Positions 16,125 to 23,753 of a stretch of 64,000 nt of DNA are shown one piece after another. Within the stretch, counting starts at the first letter, position 1. Every line of letters begins with the position of its first letter. This DNA is from JBBWZH01 sp035544115 (GTDB lineage Bacteria > Actinomycetota > Actinomycetes > Mycobacteriales > CADCTP01): positions 2,542,001 through 2,606,000 of the forward strand of contig OY970235.1 in assembly GCA_963714145.1 (NCBI GenBank). The letters are read 5' to 3'. Made by a program: the position numbers and the translations under genes. The notes under the pieces were generated by a model. The model did not search any database and had not been told where the DNA came from. It worked only from the letters and a program-made list of their open reading frames with translations.

Positions 16125-16586
16125 TCATGGGTGTGCTTCCGCGTGGCTCTCCTCCAGCGAGAGGCCGCGCTGCCGACCGTCGAGGATCGACCAGAATCGT
16201 GGGCACTTCGTGGGCTCACCGGCGGGGCAGCGCAGACCGTGCTCGAGCGCGGCGAGGGCCACCTCGATGCGGTGCCGCTGCTGGGTCAGCTCTGCCAGCT
16301 TCTGCTCGATGAGCGCCCGCTGGGAGCTCCCCTGGGTTGTCGTGAAGCGGCCGATTTCAGCGAGTGAGAATCCGACCTCGCGGAGGAAGAGGACGACGCG
16401 CACGTCCGCGACAGCCGAGCTGGCGTAGCGGCGCCGGCCGGCCGCCCGGGACGCCGGCCGCACCAACCCGAGCTCGTCGTAGTAGCGCAACGCCGTCGCC
16501 GGCACGCCGGTGCGTTCGGACAGCTCGCCGATCGACAACAGCTGCTGCGTAGGCGACGACGCCGGCGAGCGTTCGGAGGTACGCAT
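16125..16586 (-). CDS. MerR-family transcriptional regulator
   Basis: A 153-residue regulator. The winged helix is at ~15-80 (LLSIGELSERTGVPATALRY then YDELGLV), followed by a dimerisation coiled coil and a C-terminal pair of cysteines in GLRCPAGEPTKCPRFW, a pattern of a MerR subgroup that may sense redox state or metal. It is divergent from a methyltransferase gene, and a MerR-type palindrome lies between them at 16590-16609. No ribosome site precedes ATG 16586, so translation may be leaderless. Confidence 0.88.
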   Translation of the reverse strand: MRTSERSPASSPTQQLLSIGELSERTGVPATALRYYDELGLVRPASRAAGRRRYASSAVADVRVVLFLREVGFSLAEIGRFTTTQGSSQRALIEQKLAELTQQRHRIEVALAALEHGLRCPAGEPTKCPRFWSILDGRQRGLSLEESHAEAHP

Positions 16587-16589
16587 TTG

Positions 16590-16609
16590 ACTTCAAGCGT
16601 ACTCGAAGT
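16590..16609. promoter_or_regulatory. Probable MerR operator in divergent promoter
   Basis: ACTTCAAGCGTACTCGAAGT has half-sites ACTTCAAG and CTCGAAGT that match 7 of 8 in inverse. A TTGACT -35-like box (16587-16592) overlaps its left edge, and a 19-bp spacer, typical of MerR-activated promoters, leads to 16612-16617, seven bases before GTG 16624. Confidence 0.55.
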
Positions 16610-16623
16610 GGTCTGCTCCGATC

Positions 16624-17259
16624 GTGGACATCAAACAGCACGCAGTACGCCGCATGGTCCGGCAGTTCCACCGCCCGACCGGAGCCGGCGGGCACCTCGC
16701 CGGCTGGGTGATGGGCCGGCGCTCGTCAAACGTCGCGCGCAACCGTTGGGCGGTCGAACTTCTCGACGTCCAGCCGACCGATCGCATCATCGAACTCGGG
16801 TGCGGGCCGGGCGTGGCGATCGCCGCCCTTACCGCCCGGGCGAGCCACGGGCTGGTGGTCGGCGTCGACCACTCGCAGGTGATGATCACCCAGGCCGGCC
16901 GCCGCAACAGGGCGGCGGTTGCCCTCGGACGGGTGCGCCTCATCCACGCCGCCGTCGAGCGCCTCACCGTGCCCGACGGACCGTTCGACGCCGCGCTCGC
17001 GGTCAACACGGTCGGCATCTGGCCCGACCCCGCAGCCCGACTGTCCGAACTCGGCCAGCTGCTGCGGCCCGGCGGCCGGATTGCGCTGGTATCGCAACCG
17101 CGATGCCCAGCCGCCACGGCCGCCACGACCACGGCCGCCGCCGACGAGCTTGCCGCCCTGCTCACCGAAGCCGGTTTCGAGCGGCTCCGGGTCGAGACGC
17201 TCGGCCTGGACCCACCGGTCGCCTGCGTCCTCGGGGCACGTCGCACCGACCGCGGATGA
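16624..17259 (+). CDS. Class I SAM-dependent methyltransferase
   Basis: A 211-residue methyltransferase with motif I IIELGCGPGVAIAAL around residues 55-69, the acidic strand-2 residue in VVGVDHSQVM, and motif LLRPGGRIALVSQP. UbiE/Methyltransf_11 type; substrate unknown. GTG 16624 has no ribosome site and sits right behind the MerR-type promoter, so it may be leaderless. The divergent MerR gene is the likely regulator. Confidence 0.82.
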   Translation: MDIKQHAVRRMVRQFHRPTGAGGHLAGWVMGRRSSNVARNRWAVELLDVQPTDRIIELGCGPGVAIAALTARASHGLVVGVDHSQVMITQAGRRNRAAVALGRVRLIHAAVERLTVPDGPFDAALAVNTVGIWPDPAARLSELGQLLRPGGRIALVSQPRCPAATAATTTAAADELAALLTEAGFERLRVETLGLDPPVACVLGARRTDRG

Positions 17260-17363
17260 CCGGTCCGGTGCGTCCGGTAGTAACAACCTGAGCGGTTGAG
17301 GTCGCGGGACATCCTCCTGGTGGGGTGTACGGGCTTGGAGTCCCAACCGCACCAGGAGGATGC

Positions 17364-17519
17364 GTGTCTGACGGTAGTAGTCGGCGGTTGTCTCGGGGAG
17401 ACCGTCGTCGCAACGAGAAGCTGGCTCGGCTGCGGGAGATCGTGGGGCGGCGGACGGCGGTGCTGGCGTTCGATCTGGCTGCGGACAAGCAGGTGTGTGT
17501 GGTGGTCGATCAGGACTCG
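17364..17519 (+). pseudogene. IS110 transposase, N-terminal fragment
   Basis: GTG 17364 follows AGGAGG (17354-17359). The 52 codons seen end at the IS3 insertion point in VCVVVDQDS. They contain VLAFDLAADKQ, whose Asp is the first residue of the DEDD catalytic set. Joining 17519 directly to 18800 restores the reading frame (QDS then RVLARRTVRS), which shows the gene was intact before insertion. Confidence 0.85.
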
Positions 17520-17561
17520 TGGTCTGCCTCGCATTTTCCGGACAGTTGATTTGTGGTTAGT

Positions 17562-18443
17562 TCATGCTGCCCGGTGCGTGTTCAGGTAGTCGTTGTAGGC
17601 CTCGGCGGGGGTGCGGTAGCCGAGTGCGGAGTGGAGCCTGCGGGTATTGTAGCGGAACTCGATGTACCGGGTCACGTCTTTCCGGGCGTGTTCCCGGGTC
17701 GGGTAGACGGTCCGGTTCACTCGTTCCACTTTCACGGCGGCGTTGAACGATTCGGCTTGGGCGTTGTCCCAGCACACTCCGGTCCGGCCCACCGAGCGCC
17801 GCACGCCAAGTTCGGCGGCGTGGTCGGCGAATTCTTGAGACATATATTGCGTGCCGCGGTCGGAGTGGAAGATGACGCCGTCGGCGAGCGGGTAGTTCCG
17901 GGCGGCCATGTCCAGGGCGTCGGTGACGAGGCTGGTACGCATGTGGTCGGCCATGGCGTAGCCGATGCAGGCTTTGGTGTGGCAGTCGATCACGGTCGCC
18001 AAATAGAGCCATCCCTCCCAGGTCGGAATGTAGGTGATGTCGGCGACGAGTTTCGTTCCGGGGGTGGCAGCGGTGAAGTCCCGGCCGAGCAGGTCGGGCA
18101 GGCCGGCAGCGTCGCCGGCGATGGTCGTGGTCGGCCGCCACGGCCGCGGCTGGCAGGGCACGAGGCCCAGGTCACGCATCAGCGCGCGGACCAGTTCGGG
18201 GCTGGCCGCGGTGCCCCAGCGGGCCAACTGGGCGTGCACGCGGCGGTGGCCGTAGGTGCCGTCGGAGTCGGCGAACACGCGGCGGATGAGCAGCTTGAGC
18301 CGGTCGCGGCGGGCCGCGGTCGCTGACGCTGGCCGGTCACGCCACTCGTAATAGCCGGACCGGGACACGCCAGCCCAGCCGCACATCGCGGTCACCGGAT
18401 AATTCGCCTTCTCCGCGTCGATGAACTCGTACTTCGCGGTCAC
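17562..18443 (-). CDS. IS3-family transposase OrfB (DDE integrase domain)
   Basis: A 293-residue integrase-like protein. After an HTH_21 segment (DSDGTYGHRRVHAQL) comes the rve core with the catalytic triad in KLVADITYIPT (Asp), VIFHSDRGTQY (Asp) and NAQAESFNAAVK (Glu), ending in IEFRYNTRRLHSALGYRTP. Start is GTG 18443, overlapping the orfA TGA as GTGA, so it is made by coupling or, as in many IS3 elements, by frameshifting into an OrfAB fusion; an AAAA run (within GGGGAAAACGG) lies before the orfA stop. Confidence 0.93.
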   Translation of the reverse strand: MTAKYEFIDAEKANYPVTAMCGWAGVSRSGYYEWRDRPASATAARRDRLKLLIRRVFADSDGTYGHRRVHAQLARWGTAASPELVRALMRDLGLVPCQPRPWRPTTTIAGDAAGLPDLLGRDFTAATPGTKLVADITYIPTWEGWLYLATVIDCHTKACIGYAMADHMRTSLVTDALDMAARNYPLADGVIFHSDRGTQYMSQEFADHAAELGVRRSVGRTGVCWDNAQAESFNAAVKVERVNRTVYPTREHARKDVTRYIEFRYNTRRLHSALGYRTPAEAYNDYLNTHRAA

Positions 18444-18736
18444 CGATAGTCCCGGGCGAAGAAGGCTGCCGTTTTCCCCAGGAACTCGGCCTTCATCCGC
18501 AGCTCCCGGTTCTCCCGCTCCAGTTCACGCAGCCGCGCCCGTTCCGACACCGTCAGCGGCGGCTCATCACCGGCGTGGGTGGCCCGGTACTTCGCCACCC
18601 AACTCCCGAGCGTGCCCTCATTGACCTGAATCTCCCGAGCGACCTCGGCGACCGGACGAGACGTCTCGATCACCATTCTCACCGCCTCGTCCTTAAACTC
18701 GGGCGAGAACTTCCTCCGCCGTTCCGGCATTCCCAT
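18440..18736 (-). CDS. IS3-family transposase OrfA (HTH_Tnp_1)
   Basis: A 98-residue DNA-binding protein: RRKFSPEFKDEAVRMVIE, an HTH with VAREIQVNEGTLGSWVAKY, then a leucine-zipper-like LRELERENRELRMKAEFLGK that dimerises OrfA proteins. It is the first gene of the IS and overlaps orfB by four bases. Confidence 0.92.
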   Translation of the reverse strand: MGMPERRRKFSPEFKDEAVRMVIETSRPVAEVAREIQVNEGTLGSWVAKYRATHAGDEPPLTVSERARLRELERENRELRMKAEFLGKTAAFFARDYR

Positions 18737-18799
18737 CCTCCATTCCAGACCGGGACCTTATTGGGTCCCCTGTCCGGAATCTGGGAGGCTCGCCACTCG

Positions 18800-20011
18800 C
18801 GGGTGTTGGCGCGGCGGACGGTGCGGAGCAAGGCGTGGCAGTTGTCTGAGGCGGTGGGGTGGGGGTTGGCGCGGGCGGCGGAGGCGGGGTTCGCCGAGGT
18901 GGTGGTGGGGTGTGAGCCGACCGGGCATCGGTGGCGGGTGCTGGACCAGATCGCGGCCGGGTTCGGGGTGGCGCTGGTGTGTGTGCAGCCGCTGCTGGTG
19001 GCCCGGGCTCGGGAGGCGGAGGATTTCACCCGGAACAAGAGTGACGAGGCCGACGCGGTGGTCATCGCCCGGTTGGTGACTGAGCTGCGCTGCTATCTGC
19101 CGGAGCGGGCCGACCCGACATGGGCTCGGCTGCGGCACTTGGGGGCGCGGCGGGTCGGGTTGGTCACCGCTGCCGGCGCGGCGCGCCAGCAGGTCCGGGA
19201 TCTGCTGGAGTGCGCGTGGCCGGCCGTGTTGGACGCGGCCGGCCAGCCGCTGACGTCCAAGAGCTGGCTGGCCGCGGTCACCGTCGTCGTCGACCGGCTG
19301 GCCGCCGGCGGCGACCTGGGCGTGATCGGCCGGTGGGGGTGGGAGCAGTTCGCCGCCGCGGTCCGCGCCGAGTTGGGCGGCACCCGCTGGTACTCCGCGA
19401 TCGTGCGTGCGGTGTTCGACGCCGCCGCCGACCCCGACCTGGCCGAGGTCGGGGTGGCCGCCCAGCGCGCCGGCGCCCTGGAGCGGGTCGGCTTCGCCCT
19501 GGCCGACCTGTCCGCCCGCCGAGGCGAGACCGCCGAGGTCGACACCCGCATGCTCGCCGTGCTCGACCAGCTCGACCTGACCGGGTTGGTCACCAGCATC
19601 CCCGGGCTCTCGGCCGTCGGCGCGGCGGCGATCCTGGCCCAGACCGGCGATCCCACCCGGTTCACCAGCGCCCGCGCCCTGGTCAAACACGCCGGGCTCT
19701 GCCCACGGGCCAACGAGTCCGGCGCCTACACCGGCAAGACCCCGATCAGCGGCCGCGGCCGCCCCGGACTGCGCCTGGCCGCCTGGCGAGCGGTGTTCAC
19801 CGCACTGCAGCACAACCCGGTCCTGGCCGCCCGCCACGCCCACCTCGTCGGCCGCGCCGACAACCCGCTGACCGACACCCAGGCCCGGGTCGCGGTCGCG
19901 GCCAGCCTGCTACGCCAACTACACGCCGTCATCCTCACCCGCACCGCATGGAACCCGGCCGTCGCCACCGGCCTCGACCAGCGCGGACAGGAGGCCGCCA
20001 CCGCCGCCTGA
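18800..20011 (+). pseudogene. IS110 transposase, C-terminal fragment
   Basis: About 403 codons from RVLARRTVRSKAW to the stop at 20011. It contains the second DEDD residue in VVVGCEPTGHRW, the third and fourth in RNKSDEADAVVIARL, and the C-terminal Transposase_20 domain with IPGLSAVGAAAILAQTGD and NESGAYTGKTPISGRGRPGL, the region with the catalytic serine. It lacks the first Asp, which is in the fragment left of the IS3, so the split gene cannot give active transposase. Confidence 0.88.
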
Positions 20012-20274
20012 CCGCGTCCGCTGACCACGGGCCGGGGCAAGCCCGCTTGGCCGTCGGGACCACATCCCGCAACTGACCATGGGCAGCCCCGCCCGTCTCC
20101 CCACCAAGCCCGGATGAAGGCTGTCGGGAACAACCCGCTCGAACGCTACGTAGGGCCGGAGACGGGCGTGCGGCACCACCCGCAGCGACGCACCACCACA
20201 AAGAACAACTCGGCGGACCACCACCACCGAGTCGACCCCACACGCCCAAGAACACCCCACCCAGGACTTGACTT
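20012..20274 (+). ncRNA. Candidate IS110/IS1111 guide (seek/bridge) RNA region
   Basis: The 263-bp non-coding stretch between the transposase stop and the inferred right end has no acceptable gene but several short inverted repeats. IS110-family elements encode a targeting RNA in a non-coding end; with only ~80 bp before the transposase and sub-terminal repeats as in the IS1111 subgroup, the downstream side is the likelier place. Boundaries and strand are guesses. Confidence 0.3.
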
Positions 20275-20290
20275 CGACCTCATAGGTTGG

Positions 20291-21490
20291 TCAGGGCAGC
20301 ACCAGCTGCCGCATCTCCGGCGGCAGGTCGGCGGTGTACTCCCCGCTGTCGTCACGGCCCCATTCGATCCCCACGTGTACCTCGAACACGCACGTGACCG
20401 GGCTGCCCGCGGCGCGCTCCAGCACCAGCAGGAACTCCCGCTCACCGAACAGCAGCGCCGGGCTGTGCAGGTGCCACTCCGCGGTGCTCTGCAAGGTGCC
20501 GAGAGCGGTCAGCCGCAGGTAGCTCAGCGAGCTGGACGACTCGGTCTCCGTCCCCGCCTCCAGCAGCTTGAGGTTGGCCCCGAGCCGGACGACCCGCCGC
20601 CGGCTCGCGACGGTCTGCTCCGAGGTCGGCAACATGGATATGACGACGGCCGGCGGCTTGCCGGGCGCGCCGGTCAGCCGGACCACCAGCCGGGCCCAGC
20701 GGAACCGTTCCCCGTCCTGCGGGCGGAACGCGCAGACGATCCGGACCAGGTCGTAGTCGTGCAGGTGCGACTGCTCGGCCACCCAGCCCCGCAGCGCCTC
20801 GTCGGGCAGCACCGACTCGGCGGTGAGCCGGCGGGACCGGGTGCCGAGGCTGATCCGCTCGCCGAGCTCGGCCCGCACCGACCGGACCGGCACCACCGGC
20901 GGCAGCACGGGCGCAGACCCGGCCGGCCGGTGCCGCGGTGCCGACGCGGCGACCGGCCCGCCCGGGGGGTCCGCCACTACCGGCGCGACCACCGGCAGCC
21001 CTGGCGCCGCCGGACCACCCCGGCCGCCCCGGCCGCGCGCTGCGCGGACCACCCGACCGAGCCCGACCACGACCGATCGGCCGACGCGCGCGCCGCCCAC
21101 CGAGCGGAGCAGCAGGCCAACCCCCACCGCGGCGGCGAGCACGCCGACCGCACCCACCAGCAGAACCTGGCGATGCCGGTACAGACCCGGCGGCCCGCCA
21201 AGCACGGTGGTCAACCACGCGGCGCTCCAGCCGGCGGCCACGAAAACGATCAGAACCGGCCACCGCACCGGCGGCGACCGCCGCGCCAGCTTGCGGTAGC
21301 CCACCCGGCCACCCCAGCCCCGCCGCGCCCGGTAGTCCGGGCTGGGCCCGGCCGGCTGCGGCTGATACGGCGGCTGCGGCTGATACGGCGCCGGCGGCCG
21401 CACGGGCAGCGGCGGGCCGTACCCGGGCGGGGTGGCTTGGCGAAGGACGACCGGCCGAAGGACGACCTCGGGAAGCTCCACCTCCGGCAC
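20291..21490 (-). CDS. Two-span membrane protein of unknown function
   Basis: A 399-residue protein I do not recognise. The N-terminal ~70 residues are Pro/Tyr/Gln-rich (PYQPQPPYQPQPAG), then two membrane helices at ~77-98 and ~107-127, a Gly/Pro/Ala-rich linker, and a ~190-residue C-terminal domain with mixed strands and helices beginning near LGERISLGTRSRRL. GTG 21490 has a purine-rich GAGGGGGG upstream. Its stop codon is one base from the right end of the IS110 element, so the original 3' end could have been altered by insertion. Confidence 0.7.
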   Translation of the reverse strand: MPEVELPEVVLRPVVLRQATPPGYGPPLPVRPPAPYQPQPPYQPQPAGPSPDYRARRGWGGRVGYRKLARRSPPVRWPVLIVFVAAGWSAAWLTTVLGGPPGLYRHRQVLLVGAVGVLAAAVGVGLLLRSVGGARVGRSVVVGLGRVVRAARGRGGRGGPAAPGLPVVAPVVADPPGGPVAASAPRHRPAGSAPVLPPVVPVRSVRAELGERISLGTRSRRLTAESVLPDEALRGWVAEQSHLHDYDLVRIVCAFRPQDGERFRWARLVVRLTGAPGKPPAVVISMLPTSEQTVASRRRVVRLGANLKLLEAGTETESSSSLSYLRLTALGTLQSTAEWHLHSPALLFGEREFLLVLERAAGSPVTCVFEVHVGIEWGRDDSGEYTADLPPEMRQLVLP

Positions 21491-21639
21491 CCCGCGCCCC
21501 CCTCGCCCGGTTCATACCCGCTCGGGCTAACCCTAGCGATTCGCGCCGATCGTACGGTCCACCCAGCCAACACCGGCGCGGGCTTCGGGCCGGCGGTGGT
21601 CGGCGCGCGGTGGGGTGGGGTGGTACGTAGAGTCGGGCG

Positions 21640-23685
21640 GTGTCCGAGAACCCCTTCTTCGCGCCCAGTGAGCTGCCGTACCAGCTGCCGCCGTTCCAGC
21701 AGATCGAGCCGGGGCACTACCTGCCGGCGTTCGAGCGGGGCATGGCCGAGCAGCGGGCCGAGGTGGCGGCCATCGCCGCCGATCCGCGGCCGCCGACGCT
21801 GGACAACACGCTGGTCGCGCTGGAGCGGTCCGGCCGGCTGCTGTGGCGGGTCTCGGTGGCGCTGTCCACCATGTCCGGGGCGCACACCAGCGAGGCCATC
21901 CAGCGCATCGAGGCGGAGATCGAGCCGCGGCTGGCCGCGCACGCCGACGCCATCCTGCTCGACCGGCCGCTGTACGAACGGATCTCGGCGCTGTACGAGG
22001 CGCGGGACCGGCTCGAGCTCGACGCCGAGTCGCGCCGGCTGCTGGAGCGCTGTCACACCCAGTTCGTCCGGGCCGGCGCCCGACTGTCCACATCGGAGCA
22101 GGACCGGCTGCGCGAGCTGAACACCGAGCTGGCCAGCCTGTGCGCGGACTTCCGGGCCAAGCTGCTGGCCGAGACGAACGACGTGGCGGTGCTGGTCGAC
22201 GACCCGGCGCAGCTGGCCGGGCTACCCGCCGACGCGGTGACCGCGGCCGCCGAAGCGGCCCGGGCCCGGGGCCTTCCGGGCGGGTACCTGCTGACGCTGG
22301 TGCTGGCGACGGCGCAGCCGGCGTTGGCGGCCCTGCACGACCGGGAGCTGCGGGAGCGGCTGCACCGGGCGTCGGTCAGCCGCTGCGGCCGGGGCAACGC
22401 CAACGACACCGGCGAGATCGTGCGCCGGATCGTCCGGCTGCGGGCCGAGCGGGCCAGCCTGTTCGGGTACCCGCATCACGCCGCGTACGTCATCGAGGAC
22501 AACACCGCGGGATCGGTCGACGCCGCGCAGGGCATGCTGGCCCGGCTCATCCCGGCCGCGGTGGCGAACGCGGCGGCCGAGGCGGCGGAGCTGCGGGCCG
22601 CCGCCGCGCCCGACTCGGCGCTCCCGCTGCGCGCCTGGGACTGGGCGTACTACGCCGAGCGGGTCCGCCGGGACCGGTACGAGGTGGACGAGGCGCAGCT
22701 GCGGCCGTACTTCGAGCTGGACCGGGTGCTGCGCGACGGGGTCTTCCACGCGGCCACCCGGCTGTACGGGCTGCGCTTCACCGAGCGTGGCGACCTGGCC
22801 GGCTACCACGAGGACGTCCGGGTCTTCGAGGTGGCCGAGGAGGACGGCACACCGCTGGGCCTGTTCCTCGCCGATCTGTACACACGCGACTCCAAGCGCG
22901 GCGGCGCCTGGTCGCACTCCCTGGTGCGGCAGTCGCGGCTGCTCGGCACCGCCCCGGTGGTGGTGAACAACCTCAACATCGCCAAGCCGCCGGCCGGCCA
23001 GCCGACCCTGCTCACCCGCGACGAGGTCAGGACCCTGTTCCACGAGTTCGGGCACGCCCTGCACGGGCTGCTGTCGGACGTGACCTACCCCCGGCTCGCC
23101 GGTACCCAGGTGCCCAGCGACTTCGTGGAGTTCCCGTCACAGGTCAACGAGATGTGGCTGCAGTGGCCGGAGGTGCTGGCCAACTACGCGGTCCACCACG
23201 AGACCGGCGCGCCGCTGCCGGCCGAGGTGGTCGACCGGGTACGCGCGGCGGCCCGGTTCAACCAGGGCTTCAAGACCACCGAGTACCTGGCCGCGGCCGC
23301 ACTGGATCTGGCCTGGCACACGGTGGGCGCGGACGACCCGCTGGGCGACGTGCCGGAGTTCGAGGCCGCCGCGCTGGCCCGGGCCGGGGTGGCGGTCGAG
23401 CTGGTGCCGCCGCGGTACCGGTCCGCGTACTTCCGGCACATCTTCGGCGGGTCCATGTACAGCGCGGGCTACTACTCCTACATCTGGAGTGAGGTGCTCG
23501 ACGCGGACACCGTGGAGTGGTTCACCGAGCAGGGCGGCCTGCGGCGCGACGCCGGGGAGCGGTTCCGCCGCGGGTTGCTCGGCACCGGCGGCTCGGCCGA
23601 CCCGATGAGCACCTACCGCGCCTTCCGCGGCAGCGACCCGCGGATCGAGCCGCTGCTCGCCCGCCGCGGTCTGGCCGGCGACTGA
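21640..23685 (+). CDS. dcp: M3-family zinc metallopeptidase (peptidyl-dipeptidase Dcp-like)
   Basis: A 681-residue cytoplasmic peptidase of normal Dcp/oligopeptidase A length. The zinc site is TLFHEFGHALHGLLSDV, with the third ligand Glu about 25 residues on in FVEFPSQVNE, and the family's substrate-side YRSAYFRHIFGGSMYSAGYY near the C-terminus. It trims dipeptides from the C-terminus of short peptides. The start is GTG 21640. It stands alone, convergent with the second GH3 gene. Confidence 0.93.
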   Translation: MSENPFFAPSELPYQLPPFQQIEPGHYLPAFERGMAEQRAEVAAIAADPRPPTLDNTLVALERSGRLLWRVSVALSTMSGAHTSEAIQRIEAEIEPRLAAHADAILLDRPLYERISALYEARDRLELDAESRRLLERCHTQFVRAGARLSTSEQDRLRELNTELASLCADFRAKLLAETNDVAVLVDDPAQLAGLPADAVTAAAEAARARGLPGGYLLTLVLATAQPALAALHDRELRERLHRASVSRCGRGNANDTGEIVRRIVRLRAERASLFGYPHHAAYVIEDNTAGSVDAAQGMLARLIPAAVANAAAEAAELRAAAAPDSALPLRAWDWAYYAERVRRDRYEVDEAQLRPYFELDRVLRDGVFHAATRLYGLRFTERGDLAGYHEDVRVFEVAEEDGTPLGLFLADLYTRDSKRGGAWSHSLVRQSRLLGTAPVVVNNLNIAKPPAGQPTLLTRDEVRTLFHEFGHALHGLLSDVTYPRLAGTQVPSDFVEFPSQVNEMWLQWPEVLANYAVHHETGAPLPAEVVDRVRAAARFNQGFKTTEYLAAAALDLAWHTVGADDPLGDVPEFEAAALARAGVAVELVPPRYRSAYFRHIFGGSMYSAGYYSYIWSEVLDADTVEWFTEQGGLRRDAGERFRRGLLGTGGSADPMSTYRAFRGSDPRIEPLLARRGLAGD

Positions 23686-23702
23686 CCCCAGCCCGGCCCC
23701 GG

Positions 23703-23734
23703 CCCCGGCGGCGCGGGATTCCGCGCCGCCGGGG
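23703..23734. terminator. 14-bp hairpin between convergent genes
   Basis: CCCCGGCGGCGCGG (23703-23716) pairs exactly with 23721-23734 around a 4-base loop; it lies between the M3 peptidase and GH3 stops and can serve both. Confidence 0.7.
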
Positions 23735-23753
23735 ATCCGGGTCAGGGTCAGGG

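Larger units (their letters stand above)
17520..18795 (-). mobile_element. Complete IS3-family insertion sequence (1276 bp)
   Basis: The terminal inverted repeats are 17520-17545 and 18770-18795: both begin TGG and share TTCCGGACAG, with about 20 of 26 positions matching. The 4-bp target duplication CTCG is at 17516-17519 and 18796-18799. Two overlapping genes, orfA and orfB, read on the minus strand. Ends and genes are intact, so the copy may be recent and active. Confidence 0.9.
17284..20289 (+). mobile_element. IS110-family element, interrupted by an IS3-family element
   Basis: The interrupted transposase belongs to the DEDD/IS110 family. Likely limits come from a sub-terminal inverted repeat: CAACCT (17284-17289) with TGAGGTCG (17297-17304) at the left, and CGACCTCA (20275-20282) with AGGTTG (20284-20289) at the right. 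Without the inner IS3 it would be about 1.7 kb. The right end lies one base from the stop codon of the neighbouring membrane-protein gene. Ends are inferred from repeats only. Confidence 0.65.

Noticed and set aside
15783..16428. Overlapping plus-strand frames left of and across the MerR gene
   Set aside because: They cover the hairpin region or are antisense to MerR and lack domains.
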